Source: Apostichopus japonicus
Taxonomy: Eukaryota > Echinodermata > Holothuroidea > Aspidochirotida > Stichopodidae
DNA: 64,000 nucleotides
Assembly: GCF_037975245.1 (NCBI RefSeq)
Contig: NC_092572.1
Location: 15,754,269 to 15,818,268, forward strand
Direction of reading: 5' to 3'
Shown: positions 10,480 through 22,005 of the stretch, one piece after another
Layout: every line of letters starts with the position of its first letter
Position numbering within the stretch: position 1 is the stretch's first letter
Notes under the pieces: generated by a model
Told to the model about the DNA's origin: nothing
Seen by the model: the letters and a program-made list of their open reading frames with translations, nothing else
Databases searched by the model: none
Made by a program: the position numbers and the translations under genes

Positions 10480-11690
10480 ACTATATTCGTGTTAGGTAAG
10501 GGTAACTTTATTAGAAGGCAGATAATACGCTTTGTAATGACCATTGTTTGTTACCCAGACTCGACAAAAAAAAACACACACACACCGATTGATAAAATTG
10601 TAGGTTGACAAAACCCAGACAACCAACTCTTGATGCTGCAGGGAGAAGAGAGGACCAAGTACTCCCATTCCTGCCCATCAACACCCCCCACTTCCCCCAC
10701 CACTTGAAATCCTAACCCACTAGTAAAGTGTGTTGCTGAACCTTCAAGACATACAAATAGAAAACTCAATTATGACTTTCATGAATGATCTCTAAGGGAA
10801 ATTTTCCCACAGTTTCAACTGGTAGCTTTTCTAAGGATTTACATTAGCCAAAAGACCCTGGTTTCCAAGGTCAATAATGAAACACATCTCCCAGGTGGGT
10901 AACCTTGCCCTTGGGGTCAGACATCAAAAAGAATATTACGGGAACTTTATCGCTGAATGTCAACATTATTAGTGCACATACATGTTAGAAAGCAAACATC
11001 CCCTACTATGCCTTAATCCAAATCCATAAATCCGATTTGGAGTAGGCAAGTCGCATCAAGACTAGCAATTATTCCAGTCAAACATACTTTTCAACCGCTG
11101 TTATTTTCTTTTCATTTCATGGAGCAGGCTTTGCTATTGCGGGTGGCTTTCTGCTGTTACTCAGAGCCTAGTTTGACTCAGGAAATAGCAAACAAAAGTT
11201 TGTACAGAAGCGGAATCTTCGGGGGTGGAGAGAGTTGAGGAGAGTACTGTAATGACTACATATTGATACAGAAGTAGACTATGCTAATGGCAAAATCAAG
11301 TTCAGTGTAGGCTAGGAGATACAATCATTCCCAAGACAATAAAAATCCCAAATTGATTATATTGTTTGGAAACAGTTTGAAAATTTCAGATAACTTTTCT
11401 CAGAGGAGAGGGTCATAACAAAGATTAACTCAATCCATACCATTTACTTTGTGTTTCGAGTTGACTAATCTTGTCCATTTTCAACCCTAACCCCCTCCCC
11501 CCCCCCCTTAACCCATTCCCGGCTCTTTAAAAAAACAGCTTAAAAAAGGAAAACTCTGTAACTTTCACAGGTCTCCAAAATATTCTGAAATGGAGGAGAA
11601 TGAACAAACTGTAACATAACCAGAAAACATTTGGCCTCACACTGCTAAGTTTTACAAGCAATCCGACCACGTTGGACCAAGTCCAGCTAA
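10480..11690. other. Adducin intron, no gene seen
   Basis: Intronic sequence with a (CA) run near 10571 and a C-rich tract near 11492-11508. No exon or RNA gene is recognised. Confidence 0.4.
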
Positions 11691-11698
11691 TTCTTTAC

Positions 11699-11881
11699 CT
11701 GTATCTCACATGCTGCTACACAGTTGAGGGCTAGGAAGTACGCCTCCTCTATGGACCCACCACAGCAGACGATACATGGTTACGCAAGAATAGGATCTTG
11801 TTTTTGGGTCCAGGGGCCCTGATGATTTGATCCTTCTGTTCCTCCTCGACCACGATCTCCGTGTAGTCATAGTATAGAGAT
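11699..11881 (-). CDS. Adducin exon with apparent 1-nt deletion
   Basis: Donor ACAG|GTAAAG (GT at 11698-11697); the 5' boundary near 11881 is tentative. One frame gives SLYYDYTEIVVEEEQK then GPKNKILFLRNH. After a shift the other gives GGSIEEAYF and ends VAACEIQ. Adducins read YYDY, then GP--KVLVLRNHG, then GE-(V/I)EEAF and ACEIQ in one frame, so a single base appears to be missing just after the RNH codons, near 11780. The segment is the end of the class-II-aldolase-like head domain. Either the copy is broken or the assembly has lost one G from a GG pair. Because the downstream exons are clean, an assembly or sequencing error is plausible. Confidence 0.75.
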
Positions 11882-11889
11882 CTCACCAC

Positions 11890-13650
11890 AAATCAAGGCA
11901 TCTTGACTAATCGGCAATAGGCCACACTTCATAGTTGAGACCTGTCAGATTCAAAGCAAAAAATTCAAAATCCTCCATATTCTATGACATCTTTGCTTTT
12001 AACGATTTGCTTTGGTCAACAACTTGCAGGAAGGGTAATGCTAGGCAAACATATTGAATATTCAAAGAACATTTAAAATCCTCCATAATCTATGACATCA
12101 TTGCTTTTAAGGTAGTTTTTTTTTCTTTTTTTTCTTTTCTTTTATGTGGTCAGCAAATTTATAAAGTCAACCAGGTATTAATCAAAACAAATCGAAATGT
12201 GACAAGTCAAGCTAAAGATCTTAAAAAAAAGTGATCAAAATCCAAGTAAAGAAAAAAGGAACCTGCTCTAAGAATCATGAAAGTAATTATAAAGGTGGAT
12301 ATTCACAGCAGCGGCTGCCGAAGTGTGCACATGTTAAATGCATTTAGTACCTGGTCTGGATTTATTATTATTACTATTGCTTTGGCAGACTTTTAACTTT
12401 GAACACTATCTATCAATATGTAGCAACTGCTTTGAAGTTGATGAGAAAAACATCTTTTGGCCAAGAAGCATCCAACATTGGGGTTATTCCACTCATCTCC
12501 AGAAGATATCTGTTGATCCAAAAAAAAATCCCTTAGTTCATTGTTGCCTTTAAATAAAACAGTGAGTGACTTAATTATTTAGATTACACAAAAAGAAGCC
12601 AAAACTATATCAAGAAAAGAATGCAAGACAATTGATCAAGTTAGCCATTAGCTAGCATTTGAAAGCAGTAGAGGAGACCAGCATATGCAGAGAAGTCTCC
12701 TTGATAATTGAAACAAACACTGTTGTTCTATAACTCTATAAACACTACCCGGCAATTGATTGGACATTGTTTATATGTAAAGGATTGGGTGGTTAGAGAA
12801 GTCTGGTTGCAACATCCAAGGGGGGGGGGGGGGTGGGTGGGGGGAGATATAGTATGGCAAGGGAAGGCAGAACTCAGTTTTTCTCTTTAAGCGCTGGTAC
12901 TTTGTTCCCCACTAGCAAGCTCTACATCAAAAAATAGGAGGAAAAGGAAAACAAATGTGTAATAAACAATGCTTGATAAAATCATAAACTAGCTTTTAAA
13001 TGTTGGAACACTCCTTTAATGCTCAGAAAATATGACTGAATGGCTTCTTTAATATTAAGGAGTAGAAGGCTCTTGTAAATGCTTATGCCATGCAACCCAC
13101 AATGCATCTCATGTCAAAAATTAACCTTCTATTCTAAAAATCATGGCTATAACCGACATATGATAAAAAAAAATAAGATATAAAATCTTAAATTTGTCCA
13201 AAATCCATAACTATCTAAAAAAATATTTGCTTTGTCAATAGATGATCGCTGAAGGGAATCAATACAGCTTATTTATTACAACTCTAAGTGTACATATGAC
13301 CAACTAATCCCAATGCCATGGAATACTATTATGTACCAACGCCAACAACAATATGTACACAACAGTTACCTTTATCGAACACATGGACACGGCCATCTTA
13401 TACTACAAAAACTTGTGATAAAACTGAGGGTGCTACTGGCAAATACCGCAGAATATGTACAACCTATCTAGCCTTATGCTGTTTACCAACAGAAATCACC
13501 TACAATATAAAAATGAAATGCAAGCAAATATGAATACTTGTAATGTCTTCGTTCACATACTGAAATAATGATTCCATCTAGTACAGTAGTAGCAGGCATA
13601 TCACATAATATAACACATGCTTGGACCTAAGATGTTTAAAAAGTAAGGAA
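11890..13650. other. Probable intron, no gene seen
   Basis: No adducin exon was found upstream of 11881 in the remaining window, although the head domain needs several more. This stretch has T-rich (12112-12143) and G-rich (12819-12843) runs. A repeated AAAATCCTCCATA motif occurs at about 11966 and 12075 with similar neighbours. I see no coding exon. Confidence 0.4.
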
Positions 13651-13659
13651 CGAACTTAC

Positions 13660-13740
13660 CTGATTGTACCTGGTCTCCATAGCTGCCCTCAGCATACACT
13701 GCAAACGTACATTTTCTGCAACAGCTAACTTCACGTCAAA
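13660..13740 (-). CDS. Well-spliced exon of unidentified gene
   Basis: 81 bp, 27 codons, phase 0, with acceptor TTTTTTTGTAG and a consensus donor CAG|GTAAGT. The peptide FDVKLAVAENVRLQCMLRAA followed by METRYNQ is amphipathic and has no obvious repeat or transposon character. I do not recognise the family, and it does not fit the missing adducin head. It shares strand and phase with the exon at 19410-19529, so the two may belong to one gene whose intron received the CR1-group LINE at 14.5-18.9 kb. It could instead be an unusual adducin exon. Confidence 0.5.
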
Positions 13741-13980
13741 CTACAAAAAAAGCATCATATCAGTCAAAGTCTTAGAAAAGTTACAAATGAAACATGTTAT
13801 TACCTCATAGAGCTTTTGATGATAAACTGACGCAGGGAAAGCTAATTAAAAATAACTGATATTTTTGGATATATACATAAATCTTAGATTTTGTGTATAA
13901 ACCACGTTGTCAATGGTCCTGACCACAAACTTTTTCAGGTTCCTTACCAGCAACTTCCTGGAGTTTTGAAGGCCGATATT

Positions 13981-14260
13981 GCAAATAAACTAGTGCATAT
14001 CCCTACACCAGTTTGAAGGGTCACATTGCAAATAAATTAATGCATATCCCTACACTAGTTTGGAGGGCTGAAATTGCAAATAAACTAGTGCATATCCCTA
14101 CACTAGTTTGGAGGGCTGAAATTGCAAATAAACTATTGCATATATCCCTACACTAGTTTGGAGGGCTGAAATTGCAATTAACAAGTGCATATCCCTACAC
14201 TAGTTTGGAGGGCTGAAATTGCAATTAACTAGTGCATATCTCTACATATAAATAGACCTA
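13981..14260. repeat. Minisatellite, 47-50 bp unit, about six copies
   Basis: Units beginning GCAAATAAACTAGTGCATAT start at 13981, 14028, 14076, 14124, 14174 and 14221. Each contains CCCTACACTAGTTTGGAGGG. Later units change GCAAATAAAC to GCAATTAAC. The array lies just upstream of the LINE at 14.5 kb. Confidence 0.9.
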
Positions 14261-14523
14261 TCAAAAAGCCTGATCCTTGAGATCAATTTTAAGTTGGTCT
14301 GACTTCATGAAGTCAAAAAATTGGATAACCAACCGTTATTGGATAACCACCCGTCAACCTGTTAACACTGTTCCTTGAGGAGCTCTTATATTTTCTACTT
14401 TCCAATGATCTCCGAGGTTAAATAGAGTGTGGTTTTCACTACATCATTGCAAATTGTATTATTTGAGACACTAATTGAGACAATATTTAGCAGAAAATTT
14501 TATTTTATTCAAATTTTGGAATA

Positions 14524-15748
14524 CATTTTCCGCTGGAGATCTCGGCAATGACGTCTTGCGACGTTCGTTAGCCTACAAGATTGTTAGTACGGATTCTGCG
14601 ACAGTGGAGAAATTAAAGGAGTGTAGCATCAGAGTTGCCGACAGCTAATATAAAGATACTGAGATTTTGTATGCTATTATGAATGATGTTGGTAGAGATG
14701 GAATTGCAAGTTGTGTGAAATCTTTGGGATGCTGGATTATCACATTAAAAGCAAAGGAACAAGCTGATCTGATTTTGGACAGTGGACTCCTCGTGAATGG
14801 GAATCAGTTTCTACTGGTGTCAACAGAACGTTCCTAACTGTTAGTGTTTTCGGAGTACCTTCATTCATACAGGACAAAGATCTAACAGGAAAACTTTGTG
14901 AGTATGGGTGTAAAATAAGAGGCGAATGGAAACGAAAGACCTTCCCCAGATTCCCAAATATCTAGAACGGAATACGATATGTACAGTTAGAACTACCTGA
15001 AGAACACAAGAGCTTGCCTTACGCAATTAGAATTAACGGGATTAATATGAACTTAAAGCACAATGGTCAAACTAAAGTATGCAATCTGTGTTTGGAAAGC
15101 GATCACATCAGGAGAAACTGTCCTAACTACAAATGTAAAGTTTGCGATGTCCAAGGGCACCGGGAAGCTAATTGCCCAAAGGTCAGATGCTTTAAATGCC
15201 AAGAACTTGGACATAAAAGCTTTAATTGTACTGAGACGTTTGAAGAGTATCGCCATGACAACACAGACGCTGGCTCGACCCTAGATACACATGAAAACGA
15301 AACACAATATCAGTCTGAGGGATTAGTCACTGGGTCAGTTGAACAGGACGATCACGCTATTCAAGAAGCTAACGAGGTCAGGGCACAGAAATCCGAACAA
15401 AACACAGATTCAACAGCAAAGAAGAACAATAACGCGAACTCCAGACACCCAAGTAATCCTAACCAGGAGTCAAAGAAAACCCACCAACAACAGCGAACTG
15501 AACAAAAGACGACATTGCCAACACAAAAAGTAGTAGAACAACGGAGAACACAACCCGAGACTGGATCTCAGCGGATGGAGGGGGCAAGCACACAAAGGGG
15601 AAACATCCAACCCCACAAAAGGCAAATATCCCTAGACGAAGACGACTTTCAAACTATCAGACTAAAGAAGAAAACATTTATTCCTAATCTCAGCAGAGCG
15701 AGAAATGTCAGAACAAAGGATTCTTCAGCAGAACCTATGCAAAGATGA
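14524..15748 (+). pseudogene. LINE ORF1, zinc-knuckle nucleic-acid-binding protein
   Basis: The intact 3' part (from an ATG at 15014) has three consecutive CCHC knuckles: CNLCLESDHIRRNC, CKVCDVQGHREANC and CFKCQELGHKSFNC. A polar Q/N/K/T-rich tail follows. Upstream, degenerate frames (GNDVLRRSLAYKI near 14545, VFGVPSFIQDKDL near 14850, then YVQLELPEEH) form the rest of the protein, broken by stops near 14645 and 14964 and a frameshift near 14835. The protein would package LINE RNA. Its TGA stop at 15746-15748 overlaps the ORF2 start codon at 15745. Confidence 0.8.
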
Positions 15749-18704
15749 TGGCGTTCATGTTATACATTTATTTATTTATAGCGATGCAAGCTGCAAAATA
15801 CCTTGAAACAGGGGAGGAAGCTATCGCATGCAATTACTACGATATTGTTTCATACAACAAGATGTCTAGCGAACACATATTGTCTTTATTCCACCATAAT
15901 AGTCTAAGCCTTAACAAAAACTTAGACGACATAACTACATTTACGTCTCTATTGAAGGAGGATTTCTCTGTCATTGGATTTACCGAAACCTGGCTTACTG
16001 CAGATATATCCCCCTAATCCATATCAATAACTATACGCTTGTTGAAAGGCATCGTCTCGAAAGGAGAGGTGGCGGTGTTTGTTTATTTGTTAACAACGAT
16101 TTAAATTGCAAACTCAGAAACGATATAAGCATTTTCAATGATTCTGTCAATGTTCATAGAGGTTGACATAACATCAGCAATGAAAAATTATACCATAGGC
16201 ATAATTTATAGGCCTCCAAAAAGTTCACTGCATATTTTTCTGACACACGTAAACAAAATTTTAACCCAACTCCCGAATGAACGACATAGTGAGTACATTA
16301 TTGGTGATTATAATATTGATCTTGCTGACAATATTAAATCTGCTGACTTTTTAAACTTACTATATGCCAGTGGATTTTTTCCTACTATTACCAAACCTAC
16401 CCGTGTGGGTTGCACTTCTGCAACTCTTTTAGATAATGTTATAACCAATGATGACTGCAAACTAATAACTGGTATCTTTGTAACCGATCTCAGTGACCAT
16501 TATCCATTATTTCTCCAACTGCCATACACAAAAGTAGGCAAAGGGGCCCTATGTATGTGAGGAACTACTGCAAAACAAATGTACAGAATTTCTTCTCAAC
16601 AATCCGAGATGCTTCTTGGGAAAATGTTTCATCCCAAACTGATGCAAACATTGCCTATTCTATGTTTTATAACAATTTCAATGCCATATATAATCAATGC
16701 TTTCCTGAGCAATGCGTCACCAAATCTAAGAGACGTCGAAAGAGACACCTGTGGATTACTGCAGGTATTCTAGTTTCTATCAAAAGAAAAGATAAGCTAT
16801 TTAAAAGACATATTAAGAACCCGTCTGGTGTAAATAAAACTATTTATTCTCAATATCGCAATAAGCTCAATCATGTTATCAAATTTTCTAGAAATTTATA
16901 TTTCAACAATAAATTTGATAATGCGAGGAGTAACCCAAAAGGCACATGGGATACCATTAACCAACTACTCCATAAAGGTCGTAAACAATCATCGTATCCC
17001 TCTTTTTCAAGGATGGTGACAAAGAGATTAACACCGACCATGACATTGCTAATAAATTTAATGACTTTTTCGTCAATCTGGGGCCATCACTGGCAAGTAA
17101 AATCAACCACAAACGTAAATCACAGGAATCTGTGAACATTGATGTTAACACTCTTTCCATGTTTTCTCATCCTGTCAGTGAGGAGGAGTTGTTAAAAACA
17201 GCAGCCTCTTGCATGAAACCCGATAAAGCAGCTGGATACGATGATTTTAAGCCTGGTATTGTAAGACAAGTTATCCTATTTATTACCAAACCATTAACCC
17301 ACATTTGTAATTTGTCGTTCAATACCGGTATTTTTCTTGATATGCTAAAAGTTGCCAAGGTCATCCCTGTCTTTAAGAAAGGGGATTCAGAAAACTTTTG
17401 AAAATTATCGACCTATATCACTATTATCATGTTTTTCCAAAATAGTTGAAAGGCTTATGTATAATCGTATTTTTAACTTTATTTCAAAATATAACATTTT
17501 ATGCCAGGAACAGTATGGATTCCGTCCGGAACACTCCACTGAGCTAGCACTAGCTGATGGCATTGACAATTTGTATAGTAATCTTGACAAGAATAGTACC
17601 TGTGTCGGGGTTTTCCTGGACCTCTCAAAGGCCTTTGACACAATAGACCACACAATTCTGCTTAATAAATTACACCGTTATGGCATAAGAGGAACCCCTC
17701 TTAATTGGATCAACAGTTACTTAGCAAACCGCTACCAATATACATCCTACAAAAATGCTCATTCCCAACCGGAGAGAATTCAATGTGGTGTGCCACAAGG
17801 CTCTATACTTGGTCCATTGCTTTTTATCCTATATGTTAATGACATTACCAATGTTTCTGATAAAGTTAAAGTTGTTTTGTTTGCTGACGACACAAATATT
17901 TTCTTCGTATCACAATCGAGAACCTTATTTCGTATTGAAGTATCAACTGAATTAGACAAGTTCAGCGACTGGTTCGCTGGCAACAAATTATCATTGAATA
18001 TTGATAAAACAAACTATATAGTTTTTAACACTTCTAAAAATTTTACATGGAATGCTGATATTACCATGGGTAGTAAAAGACTACAACAAGTCAATAGTAC
18101 TAGATTTTTAGGCGAATATATAGATCATTAACTTAAATGGTGTGACCACATTACTACTGTCTGTAAAAAAGTTGCAAAAAACACCGGTGTTTTAGCTAAG
18201 CCTAAGCATTATCTGCCACAACACATATTAAAGATTCTCTATCAGACATTAGTCCAGCCACATATTACGTATTGTTGTAACATATGGTCTGGTACTAGAT
18301 ATACCAATCTGAATCCCATTTGTATTACACAGAAGAGAGCAGTCCGCCATATAACACATGCCAAACCACAGGACCACACAAATCCTCTTTTTAAGCGTTT
18401 TAAGTTGTTAAAAGCTGATGACATTATTAGGGTTAACCTTGCTACATTTGCTTATAAGGCATGGAATGGACTGTTACCAAATGCTTTTAATGACTACTTA
18501 ATATGTAACAGTGATATTCATCATTACAATACCAGATCTTCAGGCAATGCACATTATAACAGGTATAATTCTACAATGGGGATGTTATCACTAAGGGCAC
18601 GTACAATCAAAACATGGAATTCTCTATCAGACAATATTACAAATAAACCCTCTGCAAAATCATTCAGAAGAAACTTTTTTCAAAGAATTATTGCATCTTA
18701 TTAA
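15745..18704 (+). pseudogene. LINE ORF2, endonuclease plus reverse transcriptase
   Basis: Endonuclease: FHHNSLSLNKN near 15890, then FTETWL near 15978. The section 16018-16130 lies in another frame (ERRGGGVCLFV). It continues with IGIIYRPPKSS, IIGDYNIDL and LSDHYPLFL (to about 16525). Further frameshifts fall near 16550, 17010 and 17395. RT (17400-18130): NYRPISLLSCFSKIVERLMY, motif A LDLSKAFDTIDH, motif B CGVPQGSILGPLLF, and motif C LFADDTN with the catalytic aspartates present. A single in-frame TAA at 18129-18131 separates the thumb and C-terminal region (18132-18704), which otherwise stays open to a natural stop. The enzyme would nick the target and reverse-transcribe LINE RNA. Confidence 0.88.
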
Positions 18705-18759
18705 TTGAACATGTTCATTTTTTCTTATATATTTTGTTTTCTTTTTCCTTTTCTTTACA

Positions 18760-18809
18760 GGGAGTCCTCTACTTTGTTAAGCCATCTGAAGGTTTTTTAG
18801 AGGACTTCC
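18760..18809 (+). other. 3' UTR stem-loop of CR1-group LINE (copy A)
   Basis: GGGAGTCCTCTA pairs with TAGAGGACTTCC, with an inner AAGCC/GGTTT stem. A second small stem, TATCAC with GTGATA, follows. The same structure, with compensating base changes, occurs at 36265-36313, 39511-39559 and 53135-53182. It is the likely template-recognition signal for the element's reverse transcriptase. Confidence 0.75.
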
Positions 18810-18860
18810 TATCACATTGAATATATTCACGTGATAAACAAATCAAATAGAATTTGTGAA

Positions 18861-19405
18861 TAGGACTGCATAATGCAATTTTAGTCTAGTATGTTAATTA
18901 TTTAATGATGTCTATTTCCTCAAGATGAGCTTCATTCTCAAAAGTTATACCTGTACTTACATTTTATGCCTTTGTTTGCTAGCTGGGTCATCTACTTGGT
19001 TATTTTTCAGTGGAACAGGTGTCACTTAACTGTTTCTTCTCCTCTTTACTGCTTGCATGTGTTCCTCTCATTCCTAAATTTGTCCATCAACTTCATGCTC
19101 CAGTAATCCTGTTTCAAAAGGAATTATAAATAATATCGAATGCTCTATGTTCACATACTGGGTAATCACCAATCACAATAAATCCCATTCCAACCCCATA
19201 GCTTCACGCACACACACATCTAATCAAATACACACACATGCTGTTTGAAAGCCGTTATTTCCTATTCACAGTTGGTTTGGTCTACCAAACATACTCTGAA
19301 ACTCTCTACAAAGACAACGATGCACAGAGCTGACCCTGGCAACCTAGGATAAGGAATTATATTTTACCCAGCCCAGACACAATAGCATGTACATATAAAC
19401 ATTAC
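18861..19405. other. Intergenic or intronic, no gene seen
   Basis: AT-rich with short (CA) runs near 19207-19240. No exon is recognised. Confidence 0.4.
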
Positions 19406-19409
19406 TTAC

Positions 19410-19529
19410 TACAGGATGAGCGCCAGGTATGGATGCCTTTCCCAGGAACGGGTAGCCCCCGCTGCCTCTGAGTAGTGGGCAGTTCAAGTGCAGCTCGTAG
19501 ATTGCTCGACAGCATGTCTCTTCCCAGTC
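19410..19529 (-). CDS. Well-spliced exon of unidentified gene
   Basis: 120 bp, 40 codons, phase 0. The acceptor is TGACCACAG (AG at 19531-19530) and the donor GTA|GTAAGT. The peptide starts DWEETCCRAIYELHLNCPLL and continues RGSGGYPFLGKASIPGAHPV. It has strikingly low transposon character and unusually GC-rich codons for the neighbourhood, as the adducin exons also have. I do not recognise the family. Same strand and phase as the exon at 13660-13740. Confidence 0.5.
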
Positions 19530-19773
19530 CTGTGGTCAGTACACTACAACCAGTTTGTACCTACATGTAATGAAAGAAATTAATCAATAATAATATGGCA
19601 CAAAAGAGGGTTCTAATTAAGAAGACACTACAACTGCATGGCCTCTCCAAAGACTTTCCAATTCAGGCAGAATATGATCATCAATATCACAACCCTCTCA
19701 GTATAATGCAAGAAGTAAGACTCCATTTGCTCCTGCAAGCCAATGCAGAGATGTAATAGTTGCGAATGTCACC

Positions 19774-20160
19774 ATGGATACATTTGTTATTGGTTACTCT
19801 CACAGTAACAAGTTGTGCTTAATGGGTGAAATGAAAAGAAGAAGGGATCACAAGGTACAAAGTCCAGGCAATGAGGGCTGTTCAGCAAAGATGCCCTATT
19901 TCGGAGATGAACAAAATGGTGGAAAGATTTGTGAATCCAAATTACTTACAGGTAAGAATCCACTAATGGTCAAGTGTCTCACAACTGATGCTGATGGCAA
20001 GGCATGTAAAAGGTTCAGTAGTACAATGGCTGTAACTACTCATTCTGAAAGTGAACTTAACCTGTTAGATCAAGTTCACCTACTCAAGTCACTCCGCAGA
20101 GCACTGACTATATTAAAGCAGTATTCTCCTCTGATATGTTCCTGCAAAAACTGTGACTAA
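19774..20160 (+). pseudogene. Mutator-like transposase fragment
   Basis: The frame has a clear order of features: a short K/R-rich segment, then SPGNEGCSAKMPYFGDEQNG, then LMVKCLTTDADGKACKRFS, then LNLLDQVHLLKSLRRAL. This resembles the invertebrate Mutator-like transposase domain, where a C-ANI/M-----GDE-- strand is followed by a (V/L)TTDGDS--FKG motif with catalytic acid, then D--HL-RS-RR. Here the middle motif is TTDADGKAC rather than TTDGDS. The frame begins with an internal ATG and is cut at 20160, just before a LINE fragment, so it is incomplete. Possible C-terminal remains lie at 22930-23270. Confidence 0.5.
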
Positions 20161-20320
20161 GAAGCGCTTGACAATCTTATAAATACCTGGGAGAAACCAT
20201 CACTGATAAATTGGAGTGGGATGAACATGTAAAACGTATGCTAGCAAAAACTAATCAGCGTATGTTCCTATTACAGAAGCTTAATTTATTCGGACTAGAC
20301 CAACTCTTATTTCTCTGTTC

Positions 20321-20728
20321 TAAAAAAATTGAAAACACCACAGACTTTAACTTATACATCTATTTACCAAAATTGATACAAAAAGAACGACATGTTTCGA
20401 AAGTAGCGACTTTCATCATCAGGTTACAGACGCAAAATGAACAAGTAATAGCAGACAAATGTACACTAGCAATAACACACAAGGAAAAGTAGATTAACTA
20501 AACAAAGATAACACTGGACAGTCAAGCTGCTTGTTGAGATTAGGTTTATCCCAATTGATATGTAGACTTTCTTTGATCCTAAGCTGGAGTTTAGTGGGAG
20601 CGGAGTCGATAATTTTGAATGAGTTGTTGTCACATAGCCGCTTACAGTTGGGAAATTTAGCTAAGTGTTTGTAAATATGTGAATTCTTATCGGTTTTTAA
20701 ATGCTCAGAAATCCGTGTAGAAAGGTGC
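20321..20728 (-). repeat. Inverted arm of Penelope-like element
   Basis: Reverse complement of 21771-22180 with few differences, including a 2-bp indel in the TACACATC/TACATC region. It encodes the C-terminal nuclease segment on the minus strand (HLSTRISEHLKTDKNSHIYK, ending at 20494), identical to the plus-strand copy except for one residue near the end. Confidence 0.92.
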
Positions 20729-20767
20729 ACTCAGGATTCTTTCTCTTTTGTCCAGGAAATCACATCT

Positions 20768-22005
20768 ATGGACATATCTGATCATTACATGGTATCATAC
20801 GATGTAGTTAGTTTATTTACCAACATCCCACTTTCTGAAACTGTTGATATTGCAATCGATGCTATAATGCATAACAATCCAGGCATTGGTATTGAAAGGC
20901 GGGATCTCCAGAAACTATTCATGTTTGCTACCTCACAAACGCATTTTTTATTCAATGGTAATTACTATGATCAAGTGGACGGTGTGGCAATGGGTTCACC
21001 ATTAGCACCGGTGTTGGCAAATCTCTTCATGGGTCATTTGGAGAAACAATTTCTGAATGATTCATCTGCCCCATCCAAACCTTATCACTACTGCAGATAT
21101 GTTGACGATATTTTCTGTCTTTTCCGAAATGAGGGTGAAGCCATCGATTTCCTTCAATTTATCAATACTCGGCACCCTAACATAAAATTCACTATTGAGA
21201 AGCAAAAAGACAGTACGCTACCATTTTTGGATGTGCTTGTCAGCAACACTGGTCATTGCAATACTTCCGTTTATCATAAACCTACGTACTCAGGGTTACT
21301 AACCAATTTTTTCAGTTTCATTCCGTATTCTTACAAAATTGGTCTCATTAAAACGTTAGTGGATAGAATGTACAAGGTCAACAACTCTTGGAATGGATTT
21401 GACCTCGACCTAAAAGGACTTATATCCACACTCGGCAAAAATCAGTTCCCCTCTCACTTAATTGACAAAGTTGTGAAATCGTATTTACAAAACAAGGTGT
21501 CACTGAAAAATATCATTGACCCGGTTTCTCACAATACCAGATTTTACAAGCTCCCGTACATTAATAATTTCTCTGGTCATGCTCAGAACAAAGTTAGACA
21601 GTTGATCAAATCGCATTGTACAGACATTGATGTCAAATTAGTGTTTATCTCATTTAAAGTTCGAAATATGTGTGTAGTAAAAGACATGATTCCATCATAC
21701 CTTAAATCTCGTGTGGTCTATAAATTCATCTGCACAAGCTGTAATGCTTGTTATATAGGGAAACCCATAGGCACCTTTCTACACGGATTTCTGAGCATTT
21801 AAAAACCGATAAGAATTCACATATTTACAAACACTTAGCTAAATTTCCCAACTGTAAGCGGCTATGTGACAACAACTCATTCAAAATTATCGACTCCGCT
21901 CCCACTAAACTCCAGCTTAGGATCAAAGAAAGTCTACATATCAATTGGGATAAACCTAATCTCAACAAACAGCTTGACTGTCCAGTGTTATCTTTGTTGA
22001 GTTAA
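20768..22005 (+). pseudogene. Penelope-like reverse transcriptase and GIY-YIG nuclease
   Basis: RT signatures: motif A SYDVVSLFTNIPL, motif B GVAMGSPLAPVLANLFM, motif C RYVDDIFCLF with YVDD intact, and PFLDVLV and YHKPTYSG beyond it. These are Penelope-type. The frame runs to 21802. The GIY-YIG-like nuclease begins VYKFICTSCNACYIG (about 21715-21762). After a 1-nt shift near 21768 it continues in the frame 21748-22005 (HRHLSTRISEHLK, then SFKIIDSAP, ending in a basic-to-hydrophobic tail). The N-terminal region ahead of motif A is missing. Damage is limited to truncation and one frameshift, suggesting a young insertion. Confidence 0.85.

Larger units (their letters stand above)
14490..18860 (+). 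mobile_element. CR1-group LINE, near full length (copy A)
   Basis: Contains a zinc-knuckle ORF1, an ORF2 with AP-like endonuclease and reverse transcriptase, and a 3' UTR with a stem-loop ending in a short AAATC-type tail rather than long poly(A). This layout is that of CR1/Rex1/Daphne-like elements. The 5' end is set only where ORF1-like sequence begins and may be a little further left. Damage is moderate: several frameshifts in ORF1 and the endonuclease, but the RT half has only one stop. The clade call is by motif reading. Confidence 0.85.

Noticed and set aside
16957-18424. Minus-strand frames antisense to the CR1-group LINE
   Set aside because: Shadows of the RT reading frame, without independent motifs.
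13660-19529. Assigning the two orphan exons to the adducin head
   Set aside because: Neither peptide contains any of the head motifs I know (LRNHG, H-HTP, and others), so I left them unidentified.
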